This document shows, one piece after another, positions 47,633-56,762 of a DNA stretch of 64,000 nt. The translations under genes were made by a program, and so were the position numbers. Source of the stretch: Acidobacteriota bacterium (GTDB lineage Bacteria; Acidobacteriota; Vicinamibacteria; Marinacidobacterales; Marinacidobacteraceae); NCBI GenBank assembly GCA_022822745.1, contig JAJEAO010000035.1:38335-102334 (forward strand). Reading direction: 5' to 3'. Under the pieces are notes generated by a model, which was not told where the DNA came from, made no database searches, and worked only from the letters and a program-made list of their open reading frames with translations. Numbering within the stretch: position 1 is the stretch's first letter; each line of letters opens with the position of its first letter.

Positions 47633-48898
47633 ATGACCTTGACACTTCCTGAGCTCGGCCGCCGGCTGCGGGAGGCCCGCCAGGCTGTGCGCCTTCGACG
47701 GGAGGATGTGGCGGAGCGACTCGACATCTCGCGAAGGGCCGTGGCGCACATCGAGGCCGGACGTCGCCCGGTGTCCGGCTTGGAACTGGAAGGGCTGGCG
47801 CAGCTCTACGGCCGCGACATGCGGGACTTCTTCTCCGAGTCGTTCTCGGCTCGTGATGCGGTCGCTGTCCTGTTTCGCCAGCATCCGGAGTTCGCCGGTG
47901 GCCAGTCGGCAGCGCAGGCGCTGCGGACTGCGCTGACCCTCGGGCGGGCTGTCACCGGGCTCGAACGCCTCCTCGGGTCGGATCGCGACCTGGCGTCCAT
48001 CGTCCGCCACGCGAAGCCGCGTCCCCGGGGGAAGCGCGAGGCCGCCCGGCAGGGCGAGGCGGTGGCTGATCGGGAGCGACGGCGGCTGGGACTTGGAGAC
48101 CAGCCCCTTCCCGACCTCGTGGAACTCCTCGAACTGCAGGGGGTGCTGGCAGTCGAATGCCAGCTTCCGGCGGGCGTCTCCGGGCTGACGCTGATGGACC
48201 CCGGAACAGGGGCGCTCGTCGTTGTCCAGGCCGGGGAGTCCCGCAGTGAGAGACGCTTTTCCGTCGCCCACGAGTACGGCCATGTCCTGCTGGACCGGGA
48301 GCAGCAGGCAGTGGTGAGTCGTGCCGAGGAGCGCGATGCCCTGCCCGAAGTGCGCGCCAGCGCTTTCGCCGCCAGCTTCCTGATGCCGCGGGAGGGCGTT
48401 CTCCGATTTGTCCGCACGGTGGCTGCCGGGATGGACAGCCCTGAGCGGGTCGGGCTGCGCCGGGAACTCGGACCGCCTGTCCCCCGGGTCGAGAGCCGCG
48501 CCGCGTCGGGCTGCCGCCCCCTGGAGATCTGCGACGCGGCGCTGCTGGCGCACCACTTCGGGGTCAGCCAGGTCACCGCCATCCGCCGACTTCGGAACCT
48601 CCGGGTGATCCGGCGGCGCGAGATGGACCGCCTGCTTCGGCAGGAGCGACGTGGCGCCAGCGGGGCAGTGGCCCGGCTGCGTCGTCTCGTCGCGCCGGAC
48701 TCGGAGCGGCCGGGGCGGGGCTTCCGGCGACGTTTCCTGTCGCTCGGGATCGAAGCGCTTCGGCGGGAGCAGATCAGTCACGCCAGGTTGACCGAGCTTG
48801 CCGGCCTCGTCGGTATGGACGCGAGGGCGCTGGGGACGGTCCTCAGCGCCGCCGGCCTGGAGCGGCCCCCGGTGGACGTGCTGGGCGCCCATCTCTGA
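47633..48898 (+). CDS. XRE-HTH + ImmA/IrrE metalloprotease protein
   Basis: LRREDVAERLDISRRAVAHIEAGRRPVSGLELEGLAQLYG...FSVAHEYGHVLLDRE...ASAFAASFLMPREGV. Confidence 0.88.
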   Translation: MTLTLPELGRRLREARQAVRLRREDVAERLDISRRAVAHIEAGRRPVSGLELEGLAQLYGRDMRDFFSESFSARDAVAVLFRQHPEFAGGQSAAQALRTALTLGRAVTGLERLLGSDRDLASIVRHAKPRPRGKREAARQGEAVADRERRRLGLGDQPLPDLVELLELQGVLAVECQLPAGVSGLTLMDPGTGALVVVQAGESRSERRFSVAHEYGHVLLDREQQAVVSRAEERDALPEVRASAFAASFLMPREGVLRFVRTVAAGMDSPERVGLRRELGPPVPRVESRAASGCRPLEICDAALLAHHFGVSQVTAIRRLRNLRVIRRREMDRLLRQERRGASGAVARLRRLVAPDSERPGRGFRRRFLSLGIEALRREQISHARLTELAGLVGMDARALGTVLSAAGLERPPVDVLGAHL

Positions 48899-49019
48899 CG
48901 CCCGATGGGCCTCGCGGGCCGCTGCTACACTCCGCCTGCTACAACCCAGCCGTCGAGGGACCATGCCCGGAACCTTGGAGCTCTCACTTGCGCGGGCCCG
49001 AGGCCTCAGAACCGTACGA

Positions 49020-50392
49020 TGTACCGACTAGACGAACTCACGATCGACGATGTCCGGTGTTTCGCCGGCTCACAGAAGGGCCGTGTACGTCCCATCACGC
49101 TGCTCGTCGGAGAGAACAGCACGGGAAAGACCACGTTCTTGGCCTGCTTCGACATCTTCCACCGGGTGGTCCACCAGTTGCGCCGCGGGAGGGACGAAAG
49201 GCTCGCTCCCGACTTCAACCACGAACCGTTCTCTCTGGGCTCGTTCCGGGACATCGTCAGATCCCGTCGTGGTCGGCATGGACGCATCACCGCATTCCGC
49301 CTTGATGCTCACCTCATGAACGGAGGCAAGGGTTTTCCTGACTACAGCGTCCGGGCCGAGTTCGTCGAGGACGGCTCGCAGCCGGTCCTGGCCGCCTGGC
49401 GCTACGACTTTCGCGAGCAGGGGTTCCTGGCGTTCCGATGGGACGAGCCGGACTCGCCGCCGATCGTGGCAATCCAGGATCACGAGACGCGGCTGAATGA
49501 GCCATGGGGACTGAGCGACGCCCTGTTCCTGCTGTCGCTCCCGCAGCGAGAGCGCCGCAGTTTCCGGAGCCTGTTTCCAAGCGCCGCGTTCCAACCGATC
49601 CACGACTTCCTTGGCTCCTTGGTGAAGAACTCACTCGACGGGAGGATCCGTCCGGAGCAGTCTCTGTTGCCGCTCCTGCCACCGTCCGTTCCTCTGGCCC
49701 CTCTGAGAGCGAAGCCTGCGCGCACTTACGACCCGGTGCGGGAAGTGGCGACGCCGGAAGGGATGCACGTGCCCATGCTCATGATGCGCTTGGCGCGTGC
49801 GGACAGTGAGCGGTGGCGGCGACTGCAGAAGCACCTGGTCGCCTTTGGCAAGGACTCTGGACTCTTCACTGACATCACCGTCAAGAGCCATGGGCAGCAG
49901 TTGAGCGATCCGTTCCAGTTGCGCGTGAAGGCGAACTCGGGAACCCATGCCAATATCGTGGATGTCGGCTACGGCGTGAGCCAGAGCCTGCCCATCCTGG
50001 TGGATGTCTTGACCGCCCAGGAGGAGCAGGCGCAACGGCGCGCCGGTGGTCCAATTCAGTTCCTTCTGCAGCAGCCGGAAGTGCACCTGCATCCTCGGGG
50101 GCAGGCTGAACTTGCGAGCTTCTTGGTTGCCGCCGCCCGCCGCTACGGTCATCGGTTTCTCGTGGAGACCCACAGCGACTATATCGTGGACCGGGTTCGC
50201 ACCTCGGTGCGGGAAGGCCGCATAGCAGCCGACGATGTATCCATCCTGTACTTCGAGCCGAGAAAGAAACTGAAGGCCGTCCGGTTGTACAGCCTGCGGC
50301 TCGACGAGTTCGGCAATGTCCAGAACGCGCCGCCGGGATACCGGGCTTTCTTCTTTCGCGAGATGGACCGGACGCTCGGATTCACGGAGTGA
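49020..50392 (+). CDS. AAA family ATPase (AAA_21/COG4938-like)
   Basis: LTIDDVRCFAGSQKGRVRPITLLVGENSTGKTTFLACFDIF...VSQSLPILVDVL...FLLQQPEVHLHPRGQAELASFLV...HRFLVETHSDYIVDRVR. Confidence 0.9.
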
Positions 50393-50402
50393 CTTTCCGC
50401 CG

Positions 50403-50840
50403 ATGTGCATGATCGTGGATGCCGATCGCATCGGTTCGTTCCTCGAGGATCGGGAAGACTCCGACGCCGCGCCCATCCACCGATGGTTGAGTCGTGGTCG
50501 GGGGAAGCTTGTGTACTCGACCGGAGGGAAGTTCGCCACCGAGGTTCTCCGGCGACAGCGGCAGCGCCTCCTCGAGTACGACCGGGCCGGCCGGGCGCGG
50601 CGCATTCCGGCGCATTCCTTCGTCGCGGATGAGCGGAGGCTGCGCCGGCAGGGAGGGCTCCGGTCGAACGACGCCCACGTGATCGCCCTTGCCCGCGCCA
50701 GCGGCGCGCGGCTTCTCTACACCGGGGACAGACGCCTGATGCAGGACTTCAGGGATCCGCGCTTCGTCCAGAAGCCACGGGGCCGAATCTACTCCGGACA
50801 GAAGAACGCCGGACTCCTGGAGACCACGATCTGCCGCTGA
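50403..50840 (+). CDS. PIN-like nuclease partner of the ATPase
   Basis: MCMIVDADRIGSFL...LVYSTGGKFATEVLRR...RSNDAHVIALARASGARLLYTGDRRLMQDFRDPRF; starts 10 nt after the ATPase stop. Confidence 0.75.
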   Translation: MCMIVDADRIGSFLEDREDSDAAPIHRWLSRGRGKLVYSTGGKFATEVLRRQRQRLLEYDRAGRARRIPAHSFVADERRLRRQGGLRSNDAHVIALARASGARLLYTGDRRLMQDFRDPRFVQKPRGRIYSGQKNAGLLETTICR

Positions 50841-50861
50841 GGGAGAGGACAGGGAGGCTCG

Positions 50862-53108
50862 TCAGAAGGTTCGGAGCCAGGTGAGCTTCACGACGCCGGT
50901 GCGACGCGTCCAGCGCTCGATGCGGGGGTCGAGGTCGCCGTCGGTCAGATACCCGGTGTCGAGCACGACGAACAGATCGCTGCCCGGCGTGTGGATCCAG
51001 TCCACCCGGATGTTCGCCTGGAGCTCCTTCGAGTCGTCGTCCCACTGGATGAGAGCGCTCGCGAACAGCTTCCGGCTGACGGCGCCATCGAGGTTCAGAC
51101 CGAACAGCGTGGCCGTGAAGTCCCCGTCCGCGGCTGGCAGCGAGATGTTCCGGCGGCTCATCTGCGCGCCCACGGTGAGGTGCGGCCCGGTGATGAGGGT
51201 GAACCCGGCGCCCACGCCGGTCTGCTCGCCGCCCCAGAACTCCCCTCCGGAGACGGAGACCCGGCCGGAGAACTTCCGGCTGTCGTTGGAGAGCGCGCCC
51301 GCTTCCCACGACCGGAACTCGTAGTCCCCGGGGGAGAGTGCGCGGCCGCTGATCGAGGCCGGCTCGTGCAGCCGTTCGAAACGGTCTCTCCCCACGATGT
51401 ACATCCAGTCGCCGGATTCGAGCCGGAACGAGGTGTTCGCGCTGAGTTCGCGGCTCTGGAGTTCGCCTCCGGTCCCCCGGGTCGTCCCTCCGCTGCCCCG
51501 CACCGACAGCCGGCGCGCCCACCGGCTGGACTCGAAGCGCGGCTGGAAGACGGCCGACCCGTACCAGCGGTCCATGTCCCGTCGCCGGGCGAAGCCGAGC
51601 GCGGGCTCGAAGTCCTTCCCCACGACGGTCCGGTTCAGCAACACCCCGTAGCGGTCGTTCTCGAGGTTCAGCCGTGCCGCGCCCGCTCCGGCGTTCCACC
51701 CGGAGCCGCCGCCCTCCGCGCCGTCGGCTTCGGATTCCCAAAGGCGCGCGCCCCACATCCGGAAGGAAGAGCTGCTCCAGAAGCGGGTCACGACATCGGC
51801 CCCGGCGGCGCGACTGGAACGCCCGTCGGCTCGGTCCAGACTCGTCCCGATGACGCCCGCGGTGGCCCGCTCGCTGAGGTTCATCTGGACGCGGCCCACG
51901 GAGTTCCACGCCGACGGCAGACCCTCTTCGCCCTTCTCGGTCCGGAGGGCGAGCGCCCCAACCGAGATCCGCCCCACCTGACCGGTGAGTCGTCCTCCGC
52001 CCTGGATGTCGGTCTCGAGTCCGACCCGCCGACTGAAGAAGACCGCGGTGTTCCCGGGATCGCCGAACTGGAACAGCCCGGCGCGTTCAAGGAAGAACTC
52101 GCGCTTCTCCGGATAGAACAGGTTGAAGCGCGTCAGATTGATCTGGACGTTGTCGCTCTCCACCTGGGCGAAGTCCGTGTTCCAGGTCAGGTCGAGGGTC
52201 AGGTTCGGGGTGATCCCGTACTTCAGGTCCGCGCCGCCCGTCGTCTGTCCGGTGAAGCTTCCGTCGCCCGCGAACCGCTGAGTGCCGACGAGCCCGTAGG
52301 GACGGACCTCGACCCGCCGGCCGCGGCGGATCCCGGTCAGCCCGACGAGGTCGGCGTACTGCGAGACCTGCGCGATCCCGGACCGGTAGTCCTGACCGAT
52401 GTGGGGCCAGGTGACGGTCTCGTTCTTCCGCCGGATGGACCGCGAGAACGCGATCCCCATGACCGGAGACTCCACATCGGCGAAGCGGATCGTCGTGAAC
52501 GGGATCCGCATTTCGAGCACCCACCCGTCCGGCGTGACCCGGGTCTCGGTCGTGAAGACGCCGTCCCAGTTCCAGTCCTCGCGGTCGAGACGCTCGTCGG
52601 CGAGCAGGGCGTCGTCCTGGGTGCCGGGCGCGCCCACCTCGAAGATGTAGGCGTTGCGCCGGTCGCGGTAGGTGTCGAGGCCGATGATGACCCGGTCGTC
52701 CTTGTCTATGCGGCCGCCGCGGTGGAGGATGCTGCGGCGGATCCGGTCCGGCTCCGAATCGAAGAAGAGGAACCCGAAGTAGAGCGCCTGCTCGTCGAAC
52801 GCGATCCGCACCTCGGTGCGCTCGCTGGCCGGAGCGCCGTCCACCGGATCGCGCTGGCGGAACCCGGTGACCGGCGGGATGCGGTCCCAGAACGGTTCGT
52901 CGAGAACTCCGTCCACCCGCGGCGGCGTCTCGATCCGCACCGCCTCGATGACCGGGCGATCGTTCCCGACCGGCTGCGCCTCCGCCCCCGCCGCCACCCC
53001 GCCGCCACCGAGAGCCGCCGTCAACAGAAGGAACGGAGCGACGCCGCGGGAGCGCTGGACGCCGCCGGTTCGCCCCGCAGGAGTCCGGCAAGTGAGGCGA
53101 GATGGCAC
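50862..53108 (-). CDS. DUF5916-domain (CBM9-like + outer-membrane barrel) protein
   Basis: VIEAVRIETPPRVDGVLDEPFWDRIPPVTGFRQRDPVDGAPASERTEVRIAFDEQALYFGFLFFDSEPDRI...GIAFSRSIRRKNE. Confidence 0.88.
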   Translation of the reverse strand: MPSRLTCRTPAGRTGGVQRSRGVAPFLLLTAALGGGGVAAGAEAQPVGNDRPVIEAVRIETPPRVDGVLDEPFWDRIPPVTGFRQRDPVDGAPASERTEVRIAFDEQALYFGFLFFDSEPDRIRRSILHRGGRIDKDDRVIIGLDTYRDRRNAYIFEVGAPGTQDDALLADERLDREDWNWDGVFTTETRVTPDGWVLEMRIPFTTIRFADVESPVMGIAFSRSIRRKNETVTWPHIGQDYRSGIAQVSQYADLVGLTGIRRGRRVEVRPYGLVGTQRFAGDGSFTGQTTGGADLKYGITPNLTLDLTWNTDFAQVESDNVQINLTRFNLFYPEKREFFLERAGLFQFGDPGNTAVFFSRRVGLETDIQGGGRLTGQVGRISVGALALRTEKGEEGLPSAWNSVGRVQMNLSERATAGVIGTSLDRADGRSSRAAGADVVTRFWSSSSFRMWGARLWESEADGAEGGGSGWNAGAGAARLNLENDRYGVLLNRTVVGKDFEPALGFARRRDMDRWYGSAVFQPRFESSRWARRLSVRGSGGTTRGTGGELQSRELSANTSFRLESGDWMYIVGRDRFERLHEPASISGRALSPGDYEFRSWEAGALSNDSRKFSGRVSVSGGEFWGGEQTGVGAGFTLITGPHLTVGAQMSRRNISLPAADGDFTATLFGLNLDGAVSRKLFASALIQWDDDSKELQANIRVDWIHTPGSDLFVVLDTGYLTDGDLDPRIERWTRRTGVVKLTWLRTF

Positions 53109-53168
53109 GGCGGCGTCGGGAGAGCCTACCCGGATCCTCGGCGCGTCCGGCAGCGGGGCCGGGACGGC

Positions 53169-54347
53169 TCAGTGCCGTCCTATCGCTCCGAAGTCCAGTT
53201 CCACCGCGACATTCCCCGCATCCTCCGTGAGTCTGACGAAACCGAGGCCGAACAGGCGTTTCAGCTCGCGTCGGAAGGTGCGGGTCGTGACGTTTCGATA
53301 GACAGTCTGAACGTAGGGGTCGGACAGAAGCTCGGGGATCGCGACTCGGCGGGATGGCGCTTCCGAGAACGGATCGGCCGGCTCGGTCGTCCGCACCAGG
53401 AACTCCAGCAGGTCGAGCTCCCGCTGATTGAGGGTCCGTCGCCGCGGGCTGATTCGCGTCAGGTGGGCGCGGGCCATGGCGTCCCGGTACAGAACCCGGT
53501 TCATTCTGGCCTTGATGAAGTTGTTGATGCCCTTGAGCTCGGCCCGGAAGCCCCGGATGCCGAAGGCCACGAACTCCGTGAGATCGAAGGGCTGAGCCCT
53601 CCGGCTGTGCTGGAGAAGGCTGCGGTACTCGTCGCCGTTCCGGTAGAAGTAGTTCGAGAGCCCGTAGAACCCGTGGACGGTGTAGCCGCCGCGGAACAGG
53701 ATGCCGGCTTCCACGAGCCGGGAGACGCGGCCGTTTCCGTCCCCGAAGGGGTGGATGGTGACGAGGAAGAAGTGCGCGAGGAGCGCCCGCACGACCGGAT
53801 GCTGCGCCTTGCATCGGCGCGAGCCGACGCACTCCACGAACTTCTCCATGAGCCGGGGGAGCTCGGCGTGGGGCGCGCCCCGATGGACGCCGCCGAGTGC
53901 GGGGGTTCCGACGACGACCGGGTAGCTCCTCAGGCTCCCCGGCACGTTGTTCTGTTCGTCGGACCCCTCGGTGAGGAGCCGGTGCATCTCGAAAATGTCC
54001 CGAACGCCGAGCGGGGGGGCGCCCGGTCGGAAGCGTTTGCGGACCCATTTCTGCGCCCGACCCGCGTTTCGGACCTGCCGCTCCTCCCGCGACTCGTCGT
54101 GGCCGCGGCCCGGCGCCGCTGCCGGTTCGCGAAGACGCTCCCGGACGGCCGCCTCCGACAGCGGGTTCCCCTCCAGCGCGGTCGTGCCGTGGATGGCGCG
54201 GATCCGGTTCAGCTCATCGAGCTCGCGGCTCCAGCGTGGAGGGAGAAACTGGTTGCGTACCGTCAGGCGGTAGGCCTCGATCTGGATGAGGTCTCCCTCG
54301 AATGGTTTCCCGAGCTTCCAGTCGAAGCGGAATCGTGCCCAATCCAT
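53169..54347 (-). CDS. Fic family AMP transferase
   Basis: TTALEGNPLSE (inhibitory-helix-like motif) and HPFGDGNGR core motif. Confidence 0.93.
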   Translation of the reverse strand: MDWARFRFDWKLGKPFEGDLIQIEAYRLTVRNQFLPPRWSRELDELNRIRAIHGTTALEGNPLSEAAVRERLREPAAAPGRGHDESREERQVRNAGRAQKWVRKRFRPGAPPLGVRDIFEMHRLLTEGSDEQNNVPGSLRSYPVVVGTPALGGVHRGAPHAELPRLMEKFVECVGSRRCKAQHPVVRALLAHFFLVTIHPFGDGNGRVSRLVEAGILFRGGYTVHGFYGLSNYFYRNGDEYRSLLQHSRRAQPFDLTEFVAFGIRGFRAELKGINNFIKARMNRVLYRDAMARAHLTRISPRRRTLNQRELDLLEFLVRTTEPADPFSEAPSRRVAIPELLSDPYVQTVYRNVTTRTFRRELKRLFGLGFVRLTEDAGNVAVELDFGAIGRH

Positions 54348-54361
54348 CAAGTTCCCTGGAC

Positions 54362-54426
54362 GACATGATACATGACAGCATGTTTGACATCTTGTTTGAC
54401 ACCATATAAGACACTGATAATAGACA
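54362..54426. promoter_or_regulatory. 12-nt-phased GACA iteron-like array upstream of fic
   Basis: GACA (TGTC on the fic strand) starts at 54362, 54374, 54386, 54398, 54410, 54423: spacing 12,12,12,12,13; locally AT-rich. Confidence 0.75.
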
Positions 54427-54644
54427 GTATATCAATGGTTTATAGAATACTTCGACTCTACTGTGGCACCGTGCTTGACACCTTGTCCAGCACGTGGCGC
54501 GCCGGTCACGGAGGCGTCGCTGGAAGCGGGCAGCGCCTTGTCCGACGGACCGACCGCGCCACCGGGAGAAACGCCGTCGCGCGCGGCCGCGGCGCCGCGG
54601 GTACGATCGTCGGTTCCGCCGGATCCAGAGGTGGGGGCGGAGGG

Positions 54645-55337
54645 ATGACGATGAAGACGACAACCTGGAAGCGGTTCCTGACCTGGTGGGGCCTGGCTCT
54701 GCTGGCCGGCGGCGTGGCTGGCTGCGGCGCGCCCGAGCCTCCCGTGGAGGAGCCGGCCGTCGAGGAACCGTCCGAGGAGACGGTCCGGATCGTCTTCGAG
54801 ACCGCAATGGGCGAGGTCGAGGTCGAGCTCTACCCCGAGCGGGCGCCGCTGTCGGTGGCGCAGTTCCTCCGCTACGTGGACGGCGCCCACTACGACGGGG
54901 CGAGCTTCTACCGCGCCACCCGCACCGCCGCCGGGCACTCGTTCGACATCGTTCAGGGCGGACGGAGCCGGATGCCGATGCTGACCGGCGAGGATCCGCC
55001 CGGCGACCCGCCTTTCCCGCCGATCGCCCACGAGACGACGCACGACACCGGCATGCGGAACGAGCGCGGCGTCCTGGCCTACGCCCGCCGGGAGCCGGGG
55101 ACCGCGAACTCCGAGTTCTTCTTCAACCTCGGGGACAGCTCGATCCTGAACACCGACGAGGGCGGGCCCGACCGCGACGGGTTCGGATACGCCACCTTCG
55201 GCCGCGTGGTGCGCGGGATCGAGGTTCTGGACGGGATCCAGCAGCTCCCGACCGACGCCCCCACCGACAACGAGGTCGTCCAGGGACAGATCCTGAACGA
55301 GCCGGTCGGCATCCTCACGATCCGGCGAAGCGGCTGA
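54645..55337 (+). CDS. Cyclophilin-type peptidylprolyl isomerase lipoprotein
   Basis: LLAGGVAGCGAPEPP; VRIVFETAMGEVEVELYPERAPLSVAQFLRYVDGAHYDGASFYRA. Confidence 0.93.
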   Translation: MTMKTTTWKRFLTWWGLALLAGGVAGCGAPEPPVEEPAVEEPSEETVRIVFETAMGEVEVELYPERAPLSVAQFLRYVDGAHYDGASFYRATRTAAGHSFDIVQGGRSRMPMLTGEDPPGDPPFPPIAHETTHDTGMRNERGVLAYARREPGTANSEFFFNLGDSSILNTDEGGPDRDGFGYATFGRVVRGIEVLDGIQQLPTDAPTDNEVVQGQILNEPVGILTIRRSG

Positions 55338-55513
55338 TCCGGGTGCGGCGCGGGCGCGCCCGCCGGGAGGCGTGATCTCGCGCTCCCGTTCCTTACCGCC
55401 AGCCTCGCTGCGAGAGCGGAGGTTGAGTGGCGCGGCGGCCGACCGGTCGTGGACTCCCACGGCCCCGCGGAGACGAGCGGAACCCTCCGACTTCGGGCAG
55501 TACAGTTGCGCCC

Positions 55514-56611
55514 ATGCCTGACGAAACGCCGTTCGTCGAATTCGAGGCGGTCACCAAGAGCTACGACGGCCGGACGCTGGTGGTGGACGGCCTCGACCTG
55601 TCCATCCGGCAGGGCGAGTTCCTCACGCTGCTCGGCCCGTCCGGCTCCGGCAAGACGACCTGCCTGATGATGCTGGCCGGGTTCGAAGCCCCTACATCCG
55701 GCTCGATCCGGCTGCGAGGCCGGCCGATCAAGAACGTGCCGGCGCGGAAACGCGGCATTGGCATGGTGTTCCAGAACTACGCGCTGTTCCCGCACCTGAC
55801 GGTCGGGCAGAACCTGTCCTTTCCGCTCGAAGTGCGGAAGATGGACGCCGGGATCCGTGCGGAGCGGGTGGCGCGGGCGCTCGATCTGGTGCGCCTCTCC
55901 GGCTACGAATCCCGCCGCCCGAACGAGCTCTCCGGCGGGCAGCAGCAGCGGGTCGCCATCGCCCGCGCCCTCGTCTTCGAGCCTGACCTCGTGCTCATGG
56001 ACGAGCCGCTCGGGGCGCTCGACCGGCGTTTGCGGGAGGAGCTGCAGTACGAGATCCGCGGCATCCAGCGGCGGCTCGGCGTGACCTTCCTCTACGTCAC
56101 CCACGACCAGCAGGAGGCGATGGTCCTCTCCGACCGGATCGCCGTGTTCCACGACGGGCGTCTGCAGCAGATCGCCTCCCCGGAGGGGCTCTACGAGGAG
56201 CCGATGCGCAACTTCGTGGCCCGGTTCATCGGGGAGAACAACCGTCTCCACGGCCGGATCGAGAGCATGGACGGGGCGCTGGTGGACGTCTCGGTCGGGG
56301 GCCGAACCGTGCGGGCGCTCCGCGTCGCCGAGCTCGATTTGGGCGAGCGGACCACGCTCTCCATCCGGCCGGAGCGGGTCCGGTTCGCCACGCCCCCGGG
56401 AGCGATGACGAATGAGTTCGAGGGCCGGGTCGAGGACATGACCTTTCTCGGAGACCACCTCCGGGTCGCGGTTCGCGCGTTCGGGCGCGACGACTTCATC
56501 GTCCGGATTCCGAATACCGTGGGCCACGGTGGCGTGATCCCGGGCGATACGGTCCGGATCGGGTGGACGCCGACGGACTGCCGCTCCCTCGATCCGGATC
56601 CGGAGGCTTGA
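55514..56611 (+). CDS. ABC transporter ATP-binding protein (PotA-like), no adjacent permease
   Basis: LLGPSGSGKTTCLMMLAGFE...MVFQNYALFPHLTVGQNLSFPL...LSGGQQQRVAIARALVFEPDLVLMDEPLGALD. Confidence 0.92.
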   Translation: MPDETPFVEFEAVTKSYDGRTLVVDGLDLSIRQGEFLTLLGPSGSGKTTCLMMLAGFEAPTSGSIRLRGRPIKNVPARKRGIGMVFQNYALFPHLTVGQNLSFPLEVRKMDAGIRAERVARALDLVRLSGYESRRPNELSGGQQQRVAIARALVFEPDLVLMDEPLGALDRRLREELQYEIRGIQRRLGVTFLYVTHDQQEAMVLSDRIAVFHDGRLQQIASPEGLYEEPMRNFVARFIGENNRLHGRIESMDGALVDVSVGGRTVRALRVAELDLGERTTLSIRPERVRFATPPGAMTNEFEGRVEDMTFLGDHLRVAVRAFGRDDFIVRIPNTVGHGGVIPGDTVRIGWTPTDCRSLDPDPEA

Positions 56612-56762
56612 ACCCGGCCCGCCGGGGCGCCGCTCGCCCCGGCGCGAAGACCGCCTGACCCGGCCCGGCGTCGGATGGTGAGCCGCGAAGCGGGAAACGC
56701 CCGCCGGCGCGATCACGATCCGGGGATACAGGCCCTGGAGTCGGCGCTGCCCGGGGCAGGGC

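Noticed and set aside
50991-54368. 1125-aa plus-strand ORF
   Set aside because: Antisense to DUF5916 and Fic genes; no recognisable domain.
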